Assembly: GCF_964026535.1 (NCBI RefSeq)
Contig: NZ_OZ032153.1
Coordinates: forward strand, 310,001-374,000
Direction: 5' to 3'
DNA: 64,000 nt
From: Candidatus Tisiphia endosymbiont of Sialis lutaria
GTDB taxonomy: Bacteria > Pseudomonadota > Alphaproteobacteria > Rickettsiales > Rickettsiaceae
Shown here piece after piece: positions 9,664-19,095 of the stretch. Numbering within the stretch: position 1 is the first letter of the stretch; each line of letters begins with the position of its first letter. The translations under genes and the position numbers were made by a program. Under the pieces are notes generated by a model. It was not told the DNA's origin, ran no database searches, and saw nothing but the letters and a program-made list of their open reading frames with translations.

Positions 9664-10063
9664 AATAGCATAATTTTATAACACCACTAATAGCTAAAAC
9701 CCTTATAAAATTTATTTTAGTAAAGCCGGCAATTAAAGGAATGAATTTTCCCCATAATGGTATGAATATAAGCCATAATATCAATATGTTATATTTAAAA
9801 AAAAACTGAGATAATAATTGCTGATTAGTATGAATCTGGGTATTTTTAGAAAAATAAAAAATTCTCCATAACATTATACCAAAAAAATAATTTATACTAG
9901 TAGCAACTAATGAAGCAATAGTTGCTACCACCACTATTATTAAATTATTATAAACACCAAACATTTTCATAGAATGAACAATTAGTTCACTATCTAAACT
10001 TATAACTAAATTACCTACTAAACTATCGGTAAATAATAACGAATAGGCTTCAAACTGCTCCAT
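9650..10063 (-). CDS. YqaA/VTT-like membrane protein, C-terminus replaced by repeat
   Basis: A 137-aa protein with several membrane segments. The layout (short amphipathic start, SLDSELIVHSMKMFG, a long hydrophobic hairpin, then GKFIPLIAGFTKINF) resembles the small YqaA branch of the DedA/VTT family. Function of the family is membrane-related but unsettled. The last codons, YYIVS*, are encoded by the terminal repeat of a C-type element (TATAGTCAGTTGA), so the native end, probably about 12 residues longer by comparison with E. coli YqaA, has been lost. Confidence 0.6.
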   Translation of the reverse strand: MEQFEAYSLLFTDSLVGNLVISLDSELIVHSMKMFGVYNNLIIVVVATIASLVATSINYFFGIMLWRIFYFSKNTQIHTNQQLLSQFFFKYNILILWLIFIPLWGKFIPLIAGFTKINFIRVLAISGVIKLCYYIVS

Positions 10064-10109
10064 AATTCAAACTAGTCTCAGCAATTATAAATTCAAAAAT
10101 GACAGAACC

Positions 10110-10250
10110 TAACAATTCGAGGGGCAGTCATTTTACTCTCTCGATTTGCTCTGCCTTATGTTTAAGTAGCATAGTTTTTGCTATAGCTTTCATTGCTTCG
10201 GTTTTACCTTCGACTCTACCTTTGGCTTCAGTCGCTACTAAAGTAATGCC
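10110..10250 (-). pseudogene. C-terminal remnant of a second Rpn-type nuclease gene
   Basis: Translating the minus strand gives VATEAKGRVEGKTEAMKAIA, then KTMLLKHKAEQIERVK and a stop. The glycine/glutamate-rich repeat is the same kind found near the C-terminus of the intact gene next door (EAKGRAEGRVEGRVEGEA). No start or catalytic part remains, so this is the tail of a lost paralogue. Confidence 0.6.
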
Positions 10251-10260
10251 TTGCTAATAA

Positions 10261-11229
10261 TTACTGTACTTTCAATAGTTCATTGATTCTTGTAATAGAT
10301 AATCTAGTCATTCTCGCTACTTCTTCAATAGAGCTACCATTATTTATCATCATTTTTATTAATTTAGCTTCACCCTCAACTCTACCCTCGACTCTACCCT
10401 CGGCTCTACCTTTGGCTTCTCCGATTTTGATACCATCTTGCACTCCGATTTGAATCCCTTCTTCTTTCCATACTTGAGCTATACTAGGCATAAGTTTTTC
10501 TCCTTTTTCTTTAGTTAAATTATTTTTTAGTATTTTTTCTAACTCTATTTTATCATTTTGCTCAATAAAGGTCAAAGTATAGCTCAATAGATTTCTTATA
10601 TGGTCATGGCCTATTGTTATTTTACTCAATTTAGGCAATAGATGAGAAATTTCCTGCCATCTTTTCAGTAATTGACGTTCGTGGATGTGTTTGAGGAAAA
10701 ATAACAAAATCCCAGACCATACTTTTTTCTTTAGCTCCTCATCGGGGATATCATGTACGTTAATAAGCTGACAATCATTTGTCCAAAAGCCTCTGGCTAA
10801 ATCTGGATGGCTAAATAAATTCCATATATTGAGCGATGCGTTATATTTCTTCTTGCCATTATAAATTATTAGGGGATAAATTACTGGAAGGCATTTAGCT
10901 TTAGGATTAGTAGTTAAATATCGATCACAAATATTAATCATATATTTAAATAACCTAAATGCCATCATTTTATCAACAGTACTTTGATGTTCCAATAGCA
11001 AAAAAATATAGCCATCCTGATCATTAAACTTAACAGAAAATAATACATCTGAAATAGTTTCAGAAAGGTCTGGCTCAATAAAACTATCTTTTTCTAATTT
11101 TAAAGATGTGCTATCGATTAAAGCCAGTACATCTTTAGGCAAATGAGTTGCCAAAAACTCTTTAGCAACTATGGGATTCTCCATAGATTTGCGAAAGACT
11201 TCGTCATGTTTTGGCTTGTCTGAAGTCAT
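10261..11229 (-). CDS. Rpn family recombination-promoting nuclease / putative transposase
   Basis: A 322-aa protein of the PD-(D/E)XK Rpn/YhgA group. Near the N-terminus it has HDEVFRKSMENPIVAKEFL, then EPDLSETISDVLFSVKF and YIFLLLEHQST, which give the D and E-x-Q of the nuclease core. The C-terminal third has a run of EGR/EGK repeats (about residues 265-287) that varies in length in this family, then a short helical end. In E. coli such proteins raise recA-independent recombination by nicking DNA. Many copies are typical of repeat-rich Rickettsiales genomes. A broken copy lies just downstream. Confidence 0.85.
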   Translation of the reverse strand: MTSDKPKHDEVFRKSMENPIVAKEFLATHLPKDVLALIDSTSLKLEKDSFIEPDLSETISDVLFSVKFNDQDGYIFLLLEHQSTVDKMMAFRLFKYMINICDRYLTTNPKAKCLPVIYPLIIYNGKKKYNASLNIWNLFSHPDLARGFWTNDCQLINVHDIPDEELKKKVWSGILLFFLKHIHERQLLKRWQEISHLLPKLSKITIGHDHIRNLLSYTLTFIEQNDKIELEKILKNNLTKEKGEKLMPSIAQVWKEEGIQIGVQDGIKIGEAKGRAEGRVEGRVEGEAKLIKMMINNGSSIEEVARMTRLSITRINELLKVQ

Positions 11230-11359
11230 AATACCATTTCCCTATTAATTACTTTAGTTATTTCCTACAACCTCCTAGTTTATAAAGGTTTGACAAAATA
11301 CTATTTAATACTATAATTTAACACCTTAAAATACAACGTTATTATAATTTAAATTTTTT

Positions 11360-12637
11360 ATGAATACAGCTCTATCCTTGAAAAAACCATTTTTATTATG
11401 GTCTCTTGCCAGCATGTTTTTTGCCTTTCAATTTATATTAAGACTTTCGACTGGAATTCTTAGAGAAGAAATTATGCAAAAATTTGCCATTGATACCATA
11501 GCATTTGGTACAGTTGCTGGATATTATTATTTAGGTTATGCAGGGATGCAAATACCAATTGGCATAATGCTCGATAAATTTAACTTTAGAATTGTTACAT
11601 TCATATCTATCTTGGTTACTTCTCTTGGTACTTTAACTTTTGTTGCCAGCGAAAATTTCAATTATTTACTCATTGGTAGATTTATGATTGGAGCTGGTTC
11701 TGCTGTTGGGTTTTTATCAGTAGCTAAAATTACTAGAAGCTGTTTTCCAACTAAATACCACTCCGTAATGCTAGGGCTTTCTTTTACTTTTGGCTTAATT
11801 GGAGCAGTATTTGCTATTACTCCAATGAAACTATTATTCACCTATTTTGGTTATAACGTAACTTTTAATAGTTTAGCTGCCATCGGATTTATTATTGGAC
11901 TAATGATTTTATTGATAAAAAATGATGATGTAAGTAGCAATTCTACTACTACTCTAGATTCCGAATTATCGATATTGAAACTCTTATTAAACCCTACTAT
12001 TCTGTTAATCGGAATTTTTGGTGGTTTAATGGTAGGAGCATTGGAAGGTTTTGCTGATGTATGGGCTATTCCATTTTTCAAACAAATTTATCAAATGAAT
12101 GATATGGATAGTAACTTAGCTACCTCATTTGTTTATATAGGGATGTGTCTTGGCGGTCCAATACTTGCTCTTATTGCTAATTTAGTAAAATCATCTGATG
12201 CTATAATAACTATCACCGGATTGCTGACAATAGTAATTTTTATCATTCTATTATATTGTCCTTCATTAAATTTCTTTACTAGTAGTTCTTTAATGTTTTT
12301 ATTAGGAATTTTTTGTTGTTATCAGGTTCTAATCTTTACCATTGTCAGTAACCTTGTTACGAAGAAATCTATTGGACTTGCCGTTGCGATAGTCAACTGT
12401 ATCAACATGTCTTTTGGGCATTTCTTTCACAAAATTATGAGTTATTTAATCTCTTATAATTGGGACGGCTTACTGAGTGAATCTGGCACTCCTATTTATA
12501 GTCACTATGATTTTATTGTGGCAATTTCTATAGTTCCCATTTGTTGTCTTATCGGAATTATCGGCTTTTGCTGTTTGTCTAAAAAGTCAAATAAAATATC
12601 AATCAAGGGATTTGTGGAAGAACCTGTTTCAGCCTAA
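11360..12637 (+). CDS. MFS transporter
   Basis: A 425-aa, roughly 12-segment permease. It begins with the helix FLLWSLASMFFAFQFILRLS and has the MFS loop PIGIMLDKFNFR (G-x-x-x-D-x-x-x-x-R) between segments 2 and 3. It is not close to the ProP-like protein at 7860, so the two probably carry different substrates; none can be named. It has its own upstream region (130 bp, very AT-rich) facing the Rpn gene. Confidence 0.85.
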   Translation: MNTALSLKKPFLLWSLASMFFAFQFILRLSTGILREEIMQKFAIDTIAFGTVAGYYYLGYAGMQIPIGIMLDKFNFRIVTFISILVTSLGTLTFVASENFNYLLIGRFMIGAGSAVGFLSVAKITRSCFPTKYHSVMLGLSFTFGLIGAVFAITPMKLLFTYFGYNVTFNSLAAIGFIIGLMILLIKNDDVSSNSTTTLDSELSILKLLLNPTILLIGIFGGLMVGALEGFADVWAIPFFKQIYQMNDMDSNLATSFVYIGMCLGGPILALIANLVKSSDAIITITGLLTIVIFIILLYCPSLNFFTSSSLMFLLGIFCCYQVLIFTIVSNLVTKKSIGLAVAIVNCINMSFGHFFHKIMSYLISYNWDGLLSESGTPIYSHYDFIVAISIVPICCLIGIIGFCCLSKKSNKISIKGFVEEPVSA

Positions 12638-12699
12638 CAAACGTCATTGCGAAGAGGCACAAGCCGACGAAGTTGATCCAGGAAATTAGTACAAATAAT

Positions 12700-13005
12700 T
12701 TAACCTCTTAAAACTTGTTTTACAATTTCAGGTTCCTTTTGAATAATCTTAAGAAGTACCTTTGCTGCCCCAGTTGGTGATCTACGCCCTTGTTCCCAAT
12801 TACGTAGTGTTGCAATGCTAATTCCAAATGCTGCAGCAAATTGTTTCTGAGTTAGTTTGAGGTGATCTCTTGCCTCATATACATCAATATTTGGTAATGA
12901 AATATTGTGTTTTTTTGCTTTTAGCCGACCTTTAGAATATAGGATCGCTTCTTGCATTCCAGCTAGAATACTTTTTTCAGTTCGATTAAATTCTTTTGTA
13001 CTCAT
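12700..13005 (-). CDS. HTH antitoxin of a RelE/HigB-type module
   Basis: A 101-aa protein with an XRE-type helix-turn-helix: LKLTQKQFAAAFGISIATLR followed by NWEQGRRSPTGAAKVLLKII. This is the NadS/HigA-like antitoxin form whose gene follows its toxin. The toxin gene ends 9 bp upstream on the same strand, so it is a two-gene operon that the antitoxin would autoregulate. The segment between this gene and the upstream transporter gene has a decayed R1 repeat (12644-12680). Confidence 0.85.
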   Translation of the reverse strand: MSTKEFNRTEKSILAGMQEAILYSKGRLKAKKHNISLPNIDVYEARDHLKLTQKQFAAAFGISIATLRNWEQGRRSPTGAAKVLLKIIQKEPEIVKQVLRG

Positions 13006-13014
13006 ATTTTTTTC

Positions 13015-13368
13015 CTAATTATATAATTTTATTAAAGTCTTACTCAGGTTTTTTAATTCGTTACAAGTATCCTGACTAATATTCTCCATTTTGCTTTTTA
13101 TAAAACCAGTTATTAAAAAGACCGGCATATTTTCATTATGATAAAAATAAATTATTCTCATTCCTCCACTTTTACCTTTATTGTTAGTTAGAGCAAATCT
13201 TAATTTTCTAATACCACCAGTACCTCTTATTATATTTCCCTGATTAGGATTCGCTGCTATATAGTTAATAATTTCCATACATTCTTTTTCACTCAAGTAA
13301 TCCTTAGCAAATTTTTGAAATTCTGGAAGTTCAACAATTGAAATAAGTTTTGTATCCATAAAATACAC
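13015..13368 (-). CDS. RelE/HigB-like toxin
   Basis: A 117-aa protein. FQKFAKDYLSEKECMEIINY, GTGGIRKLRFALTNNKGKSG and GMRIIYFYHNENMPVFLITG match the RelE/HigB fold of mRNA-cutting toxins that pair with the antitoxin type encoded just downstream. Conserved Arg and Tyr residues of the active face are present. The second Met (13359) is an equally good start. The pair lacks any obvious decay. Confidence 0.85.
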   Translation of the reverse strand: MYFMDTKLISIVELPEFQKFAKDYLSEKECMEIINYIAANPNQGNIIRGTGGIRKLRFALTNNKGKSGGMRIIYFYHNENMPVFLITGFIKSKMENISQDTCNELKNLSKTLIKLYN

Positions 13369-13780
13369 GATATGCCATTGGCATACTTATGTCAAGAGCT
13401 AAGTAAGGGAACTGTAAATATTTCTGCAAAGATTTCGCACAAGGCTGTATTTTAATATCTATGTGGGTATAGCCTCATCGGCGTAATCTGTACGAACACG
13501 CATAAGCGTCAGCAATTAAGAAAACAATAATTGAGAAACCGTCATTGCGAGGAGACCGTAAGGTCACGAAGCAATCAAGAAAAGTGATTAGAAATCGATT
13601 GCCACGCCACCTACGGTGGCTCGCTAATAGACGACTTTTCTACTTTATTTTCTTGCTGACGCCTATAAGTAATAGGCGAGCATTAGAGTGACGACGTCAC
13701 CAACTTCTCATCAATTGACTATAAATCGTAGGTAGCTTCCTAGAATGGCACAACTGTCGAACATTGGTATTTCTTTTTTA
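13369..13780. repeat. Spacer with nested H/R1 element and the right half of element C
   Basis: H arms at about 13501-13540 and 13634-13666 enclose an R1 hairpin (13541-13633). This lies in the right half of a C element that ends ATCAATTGACTATA at 13723. The R1 right arm ends in the variant CTCGCTAATAGAC. No gene is visible. Confidence 0.65.
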
Positions 13781-14071
13781 TTATTTAAATTCTATTTCCT
13801 TAGCATGTCTGATATGAACTACATAAATAGTATCATCATATATTCGATATCGTAGTATGTAACCTGATAAGCCAAATCGAATATATAAATCCCTATAATC
13901 TATTAGATTAGTCACAGGTTTACCTATTAAAGGAAATTCTATAAGTTCGATAACTGCTTTCTTTATTACTTCTGCCACTCTCTTTGCAGCATTAGGATTA
14001 TTTTTATCAATGAATTTTCTTGGCCGTACCAAATCTGTAATTGCCGATTCCAACCATACTAATCTTTCCAT
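13781..14071 (-). CDS. ParE/RelE-superfamily toxin
   Basis: A 96-aa toxin: VWLESAITDLVRPRKFIDKN, NPNAAKRVAEVI, LIGKPVTNLIDYRDLYI and YILRYRIYDDTIYVVHIRHA follow the ParE pattern throughout, including the C-terminal IRHAKE. ParE proteins poison DNA gyrase, while other members of the fold cut mRNA; sequence does not separate these here. Its start overlaps the stop of the antitoxin gene by 1 bp. Confidence 0.88.
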   Translation of the reverse strand: MERLVWLESAITDLVRPRKFIDKNNPNAAKRVAEVIKKAVIELIEFPLIGKPVTNLIDYRDLYIRFGLSGYILRYRIYDDTIYVVHIRHAKEIEFK

Positions 14072-14349
14072 TAAGGTCTTTCCTCTTCTTTATCGCTTCC
14101 CCATCTATCAAGCCACTCAGTTATTTTGTCATTTCCTAAAAATTTACCTTCTTGCATTTCTTGCCAACGCTGTATAGTCTCTTGTTTTAATTGTTCCTCA
14201 TGTTCCTCTAATTTAAGATAATTAGTAATTGCCTCCTTCATCAGCCAGTGTGTTGAACGTTGCTTAATTTTACCAAGTACTTGCAACCTCTTCTTAATTT
14301 GCGGGGCAATTTTAACGCTTACTACAATATTCTCATCAGCTCTTTTCAT
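14071..14349 (-). CDS. Ribbon-helix-helix antitoxin (CopG/ParD-like)
   Basis: A 92-aa protein with an N-terminal ribbon-helix-helix: NIVVSVKIAPQIKKRLQVLG then RSTHWLMKEAITNYL. The C-terminal half (EEHEEQLKQETIQRWQEMQ...) is charged and helical, as in toxin-binding tails of ParD/CopG antitoxins. It precedes the toxin gene and overlaps it by 1 bp, so translation is coupled. It probably represses its own promoter in the gap to 14420. Confidence 0.85.
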   Translation of the reverse strand: MKRADENIVVSVKIAPQIKKRLQVLGKIKQRSTHWLMKEAITNYLKLEEHEEQLKQETIQRWQEMQEGKFLGNDKITEWLDRWGSDKEEERP

Positions 14350-14676
14350 ACGAGTTCTCCTTTATAGTATTAAGTATTTATAGGTAATACTATACATTAC
14401 TTGTTTTGTGTTTGCAATCCATGTTATAGTCAATCGATGAGAGACAACGTTACCAACTTCTCATTATTTATAAAATTATTACTAATAAAGCTTAGTGCAG
14501 ATTATAATTGTTGTATACTATACTCAAATGATTTGGAGAATTGGAACGTAAACAAGGGGTGAGCGAGCGGAGCGTACATGAAGTACGTGAGCACGCGAAT
14601 ACCCTGAAGTTTTACGGAGCCAATTCTTCAAAGCAGAAGAGTATACATAAATATAACAATTTGACCTAATAGCAAA
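14350..14676. repeat. Spacer upstream of polA with palindromic element G2
   Basis: 14429-14470 is a fragment of element C. 14519-14645 is a full G element: TATACTCAAATGATTTGGAG on the left, AAAGCAGAAGAGTATA on the right, and GAGCGAGCGGAGCGTACATG in between. It is the complete form of the sequence that lies inside queC at the left window edge. The polA promoter must lie in or next to this repeat. Confidence 0.75.
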
Positions 14677-17313
14677 ATGACTAATAAAAATACTTTATTA
14701 ATAATTGATGGCTACGGATTTATCTTTAGAGCCTACCATGTTCAGCCACCATTAACTTCTCCGAGTGGCTTAGCTGTTGGAGCACTTTATGGTTTTACTT
14801 CAATGTTGTTAAAGCTATTGAATGATTTTAAGCCAGAACATGCTATTGTAGTTTTTGATTCTGGTGGTAAGAATTTTCGTCATCAAATTTATCAGCAATA
14901 TAAAGCAAATAGACCCCCTATACCAGAGGATTTAAAGAGTCAATTACCACTTATTCGCCTTGCAGCAAATAGCCTAAATTTTCCAATGATTGAGAAAGCT
15001 GGTTATGAAGCAGATGATATAATTGCCACTTTAGCCCATAAAGCTTCTGCATTACAACAAAATACTATCATTATTTCTTCTGATAAAGATTTAATGCAAT
15101 TAATTAATTCGCATACTAAAATGTATGACCCAATAAAAGCAAAATATATTTCCGAAGATGACGTGATAGAGAAATTTGGTGTAGAACCAAGTAAAATCAG
15201 GGAAGTAATGGCGTTGATCGGCGATAAGTCCGATAATATACCAGGCGTGCCAAGCATTGGTCCTAAAACTGCAGCAACACTTATTAAACAATTTGGTTCA
15301 TTAGCAGAGCTGTTAAATTCACTTGATCAAATCACTAACGATCGCCAGAGAGCAATCATCAGCTCCTCAAAAGATTTAGCCTTAATTTCCTGGCAATTAT
15401 TTAGTCTAGATTATAATGTTGATATCGATTTAGATTTTAGTTTATTGCAGTATACCCAACCTGATAGCAAACAAATATCTGATTTTCTGGTAGAATATGG
15501 TTTTAAATCTCTAAATAAAAGAGTGGAGAACTTATTCCAAATACAAATTACCAACGAATCTTTACCTACTAAGCAAATTATAATTCAAGAAGTTGCTTCT
15601 CAACAACAGCTTGATGCTATGCTAACTAAGGCAGAAGAATATGGGATTGTCAATATTCATTTATCCGATTACCCTGGGCAAACTCCTTCTATAATTTTAT
15701 CAATTGATGGTAAATGCTACAATATTAAGTTTATTGCTAAAATTTCTGGCAATATGTCTGATTTACTTGCTTACGATTTTCGTCAAAACTACCTGGAACA
15801 ATGGTTTATGGCTAATATTCTTCAATTGCTAAAGAATAAATCTATTAAGAAAATCACCTATAAGGTTAAATCATTATTAAAATTCTTTGTCAATAATGAA
15901 GTATATTCATGTGAAGATCTTGAACTAATGCAATATCTAATTTCTGCTGGCAAGCCTCAGAAGAATCCATTTGATGGAATACAGCAGGATAGTTTAGACA
16001 ATTTAGCGAGAGTAGTTACCGGCTTTAGTGATAATTACCAAAAACTGTTGCTAGAACTAAAAGATAACCATGCCTTAACACTATATCGAGATATTGATTT
16101 ACCTTTATGTTATATAATAGATAAAATGGAAAAAATTGGGGTTAAGGTCAATTCACCATATCTTAAACAATTATCGGATGAATTTGGCAGTGAAATTACT
16201 CAATTAGAACATAATATTTTTGCTATTACCGGCACAAAGTTTAACATCGCTTCACCAAAGCAACTGGGGGAAATTTTATTTGAAAAAATGCAATTACCCT
16301 TTGGTAAATTGTCATCAAAAGCAAAATCTTATTCTACTAGTGCAGAAATTCTTGAAAAAATTAGCGAAAGTGGCTTTGCTATTGCTGATTTATTGCTAAA
16401 ATGGCGTCACTTTACTAAATTAAAAAATACCTATACGGATAGTTTACCTATGCAAGTAAATCCGATAACTCATAGGGTGCATACAACATTTTTACAAACT
16501 TCAACTAGTACTGGTAGGCTTAGTTCTCAAGAACCCAATTTACAAAATGTACCAATTCGCTCGAAAGAAGGTAATAAAATCAGAGCAGCTTTTATTGCAG
16601 AAGATAAGCATAAATTAATTTCAGCAGACTATTCACAGATTGAACTGCGAATATTAAGTAGCATGGCAGATATACCTTCTTTAAAACAAGCTTTTGTTAA
16701 TGGTGAGGATATTCATAGTAAAACCGCTTGTAATATATTTAAAATTACTAAAGAGCAGTTAACTTCCGAACATCGGCATAAAGCAAAAGCTATAAATTTT
16801 GGCATTATCTATGGTATTAGTGCTTTTGGACTAGCAAAGCAGTTACATATTAGCTCTACACAAGCAGCTGAATATATAAAGAAATATTTTGAAGAATATC
16901 CAGAAATTCAAAAATATATGGAATATACAAAAAACTACGCCAAAGAGCATGGTTATGTCCTGAATCTCTTCGGACGAAAGTGCTTTATTCCCTTAATCTA
17001 TGATAAAAAACATTCTTTACAGCAATTTGCCGAAAGGGCAGCAATCAACGCTCCAATCCAAGGGACTAGTGCCGACATAATCAAAATAGCGATGATTGAT
17101 CTTGACCGTAAAATTCAACAACTAAAATTGAAAACCAAGCTAATCTTACAAATCCACGACGAATTACTTTTTGAATCGCCCATTGATGAAGTAGAACTAG
17201 CGACCCAACTAATTAAAACTACTATGGAAAATTCATCTAAATTAATGGTTCCGCTCATTGTCGAAACCAAGGTAGGAGATAATTGGATAAATATGCATAC
17301 TATAGTCAATTAA
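14677..17313 (+). CDS. polA: DNA polymerase I
   Basis: Family A polymerase (878 aa). The N-terminal 5'-3' exonuclease (about 1-290) has [20 protein letters not shown]. The C-terminal polymerase has motif [15 protein letters not shown], motif [16 protein letters not shown] and motif [11 protein letters not shown]. The middle domain (about 300-480) lacks the acidic residues of the 3'-5' exonuclease: the DxE and the later Asp positions are replaced ([21 protein letters not shown]), so proofreading is probably lost, as in several other family A enzymes. The last codons TIVN* are encoded by the TATAGTCAATTAA terminal repeat of element D. Confidence 0.97.
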   Translation: MTNKNTLLIIDGYGFIFRAYHVQPPLTSPSGLAVGALYGFTSMLLKLLNDFKPEHAIVVFDSGGKNFRHQIYQQYKANRPPIPEDLKSQLPLIRLAANSLNFPMIEKAGYEADDIIATLAHKASALQQNTIIISSDKDLMQLINSHTKMYDPIKAKYISEDDVIEKFGVEPSKIREVMALIGDKSDNIPGVPSIGPKTAATLIKQFGSLAELLNSLDQITNDRQRAIISSSKDLALISWQLFSLDYNVDIDLDFSLLQYTQPDSKQISDFLVEYGFKSLNKRVENLFQIQITNESLPTKQIIIQEVASQQQLDAMLTKAEEYGIVNIHLSDYPGQTPSIILSIDGKCYNIKFIAKISGNMSDLLAYDFRQNYLEQWFMANILQLLKNKSIKKITYKVKSLLKFFVNNEVYSCEDLELMQYLISAGKPQKNPFDGIQQDSLDNLARVVTGFSDNYQKLLLELKDNHALTLYRDIDLPLCYIIDKMEKIGVKVNSPYLKQLSDEFGSEITQLEHNIFAITGTKFNIASPKQLGEILFEKMQLPFGKLSSKAKSYSTSAEILEKISESGFAIADLLLKWRHFTKLKNTYTDSLPMQVNPITHRVHTTFLQTSTSTGRLSSQEPNLQNVPIRSKEGNKIRAAFIAEDKHKLISADYSQIELRILSSMADIPSLKQAFVNGEDIHSKTACNIFKITKEQLTSEHRHKAKAINFGIIYGISAFGLAKQLHISSTQAAEYIKKYFEEYPEIQKYMEYTKNYAKEHGYVLNLFGRKCFIPLIYDKKHSLQQFAERAAINAPIQGTSADIIKIAMIDLDRKIQQLKLKTKLILQIHDELLFESPIDEVELATQLIKTTMENSSKLMVPLIVETKVGDNWINMHTIVN

Positions 17314-17390
17314 TCTGAATTAGTACCGAATAAGCACCCTTCATGCTGTCTATTAGCGAGGAGGCATAAGCCTACGAAGCAATCCATATA
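17301..17390. repeat. Half of element D with R1 half-hairpin
   Basis: TATAGTCAATTAATCTGAAT begins in the polA stop region and is followed by ACCGAATAAGCACCC and an R1 arm of the variant form GTCTATTAGCGAGG. It matches the right end of the full D element at 30589-30785 in inverse orientation; the other half is missing. Confidence 0.6.
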
Positions 17391-17416
17391 GTCTTGATGT
17401 ATCTATACTAATTCTC

Positions 17417-17685
17417 AGATTTAAGAGATGGGTTGACAAAGGCATATGGAAAGCTTTAATGGATCATGTTAAAGTAGATGTAGATAGGTTATTATACCAC
17501 CAAAATCTAATCGTAAAGTACAACGTGAATATGATAAACATATTTATAAAGAACGCCATTTAATTGAATGTTTCTTTGGGAAAATCAAACATTTTAGGCG
17601 TATATTTTTTTCTAGGTTTGATAAAGCCCCAGCCACCTTTTTAGCCTTTCTAAATTTTGTTGGAGCTTTAATATGGTTACGTTAA
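17417..17685 (+). pseudogene. IS5-type transposase remnant
   Basis: Two pieces in different frames. 17417-17480 reads RFKRWVDKGIWKALMDHV, an N-terminal region of IS5-family DDE transposases. 17497-17685 reads KHIYKERHLIECFFGKIKHF and ends KAPATFLAFLNFVGALIWLR*, the C-terminus with the catalytic Glu (RHLIECFFGKIK). The catalytic centre between is deleted and the join is out of frame, so it is dead. A likely IS end, AAAATTTTGTCAACAGAACC, follows at 17685-17707. Confidence 0.8.
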
Positions 17686-17707
17686 AAATTTTGTCAACAG
17701 AACCTAG
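17685..17707. repeat. Terminal repeat of the dead IS
   Basis: AAAATTTTGTCAACAGAACC plus TAG, right after the transposase stop. The identical 23 bases recur at 19048-19070 without a transposase. Confidence 0.6.
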
Positions 17708-17764
17708 TAAAATAATTTCTTATTAATCCTTTCCAAACAAATCTTTTCCTTCACTACTTTTAAT

Positions 17765-18055
17765 TTAAGCAGACATGTGAAGTAATATTTTAATATGAGA
17801 AACATCAATATTTTTTTTGGCATTCCAAATATCATACTGTTGTTGAAGATTAAGCCAGTATTCAGGGCTTGTGTTTGGAAATGCAGCAGATAAACGAATA
17901 GCCATAGAAGAACTGATACTAGATTTTTCGTTGATCAGAAATGATAAAGTTTTACGGGTAACTCCAAGCGATATAGATGCTTCAGTGACAGTTAAATTTA
18001 AAGGTTCTAAATACAACTCTTTTAATATACTACCTGGGTGTGGAGGATTGAACAT
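17765..18055 (-). CDS. higA: HigA-family antitoxin
   Basis: A 96-aa protein beginning NPPHPGSILKELYLEPLNLT, with the helix-turn-helix VTEASISLGVTRKTLSFLIN and then MAIRLSAAFPNTSPEYWLNL, the standard HigA (VapI) layout. It represses the higBA promoter and neutralises HigB. Its gene follows the toxin gene after 12 bp. Unlike the module at 12700-13368, this is the classical HigA type. Confidence 0.92.
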   Translation of the reverse strand: MFNPPHPGSILKELYLEPLNLTVTEASISLGVTRKTLSFLINEKSSISSSMAIRLSAAFPNTSPEYWLNLQQQYDIWNAKKNIDVSHIKILLHMSA

Positions 18056-18067
18056 ATATACCTTGCT

Positions 18068-18346
18068 TTAATGATAATCTAAATAATCAACGTCATAGGC
18101 ATCTCCATTACTAAAATGAAATATCAGACGCCAATTACCATTAATTTTAACTGACCAGAAGTCTTTCATATTGCCTTGCAGCTTATGCAGTCCGAGTCCT
18201 GGTAAATTCATGTTTTCTACCTTAGTTGCAGCATTTAAGTTAGCTAATAACAGTCTGAGTTTTTTTATATGATCACTTTGTATTTTTGTAGTATCACCAT
18301 AATTAAAGAAATTGCTTAGACCTTTATGGCTGAAAGTTTTGATCAT
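18068..18346 (-). CDS. higB: HigB-family toxin
   Basis: A 92-aa ribosome-dependent mRNA interferase of the HigB/RelE fold: MIKTFSHKGLSNFFNYGDT, LPGLGLHKLQGNMKDFWSV and NGNWRLIFHFSNGDAYDVDY are the usual conserved blocks, including the WR...F active-site strand. It is upstream of higA on the same strand. No truncation is visible. Confidence 0.92.
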   Translation of the reverse strand: MIKTFSHKGLSNFFNYGDTTKIQSDHIKKLRLLLANLNAATKVENMNLPGLGLHKLQGNMKDFWSVKINGNWRLIFHFSNGDAYDVDYLDYH

Positions 18347-18710
18347 ATCATAAATAATATTGCCTTATCATAATTGTAACATATAACGTTATAGTTACCA
18401 AGATAATTATCGTCTGTTTAATCTCTCACTCGATAATCAAGTTTTTTGCAGAGCTTATAAATAGTAGGTTGTTTGAAGGAAATTTGAATATATCCGAATC
18501 ACGACATCTATCTTTAAACGCAAAATTTGTCATTCCCGCGTAGGCAGGTATCTAAAAATGCTCTGAGGTATTATAGATTCCCGCCTACGCGGGAATGACA
18601 ATTTACTTCTACTATTTATAAGCTCTGCAAAAAACTTGATTATCGAGTCTCATCTCCCAAATCTACATATTCTAGTTCACTTTCTACCCATTTATTCATA
18701 TCAATACCAA
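18347..18710. repeat. Element F (full) enclosing an R2 palindrome
   Basis: 18428-18648 is bounded by CTCGATAATCAAG...GCTTATAAA and its exact inverse. In the middle is an R2 unit (about 18529-18600) with CATTCCCGCGTAGGCAG and CCTACGCGGGAATGAC. Partial copies of the F ends are at 9572-9603 and 56797-56860. No gene is visible. Confidence 0.7.
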
Positions 18711-18750
18711 CTTTATGATTTCCTTAATTGATATTATTAAACTATTTTTC

Positions 18751-18857
18751 CACCTCTTGCAACTTATGGGTAAAGATATGCATCTTAATAAGCTGCGGTA
18801 CTCGACTTCGTTTTTCCTAAAAATTCCTCAATTATCTTTAGGTTATGCAAGAGGTCT
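18751..18857. repeat. Element E, partial copy
   Basis: The right part, GCTGCGGTACTCGACTTCG through AGGTTATGCAAGAGGTCT, is nearly identical to the E element at 57791-57934; the left end is degenerate. The plus-strand frame at 18715-18918 reads through it and is not credible. Confidence 0.6.
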
Positions 18858-19095
18858 AATAAACTGTCTTATTTTCTCCTCATTCTTCTTGTGTATAGCT
18901 TTTTTTCTTAAAAAATGATAAAATTGCTTCTCATGCTTGGTTTTTTATGTAATACTTCATATTGGTAGCTCTTTGGTTTCGACAGCTAAAAACTACCATT
19001 CCTTCTTACTGTTGCAACTTATTTATTCTCCTCTGATAACTTAACATAAAATTTTGTCAACAGAACCTAGCTCTCTTTTATCATTTTGGCGTTAT
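18858..19095. repeat. Spacer with a solitary IS end
   Basis: The only recognisable item is 19048-19070, the same 23 bases as the end of the dead IS at 17685-17707. It could be the scar of a deleted IS copy. The rest is AT-rich and without a gene. Confidence 0.45.

Noticed and set aside
14677-17313. polA as part of a phage or plasmid replication module
   Set aside because: Full-length cellular Pol I with normal rickettsial features; its TA neighbours do not include phage structural or plasmid genes.
18715-18918. 67-codon frame near the IS scar
   Set aside because: Covers element E; no similarity or start signal.
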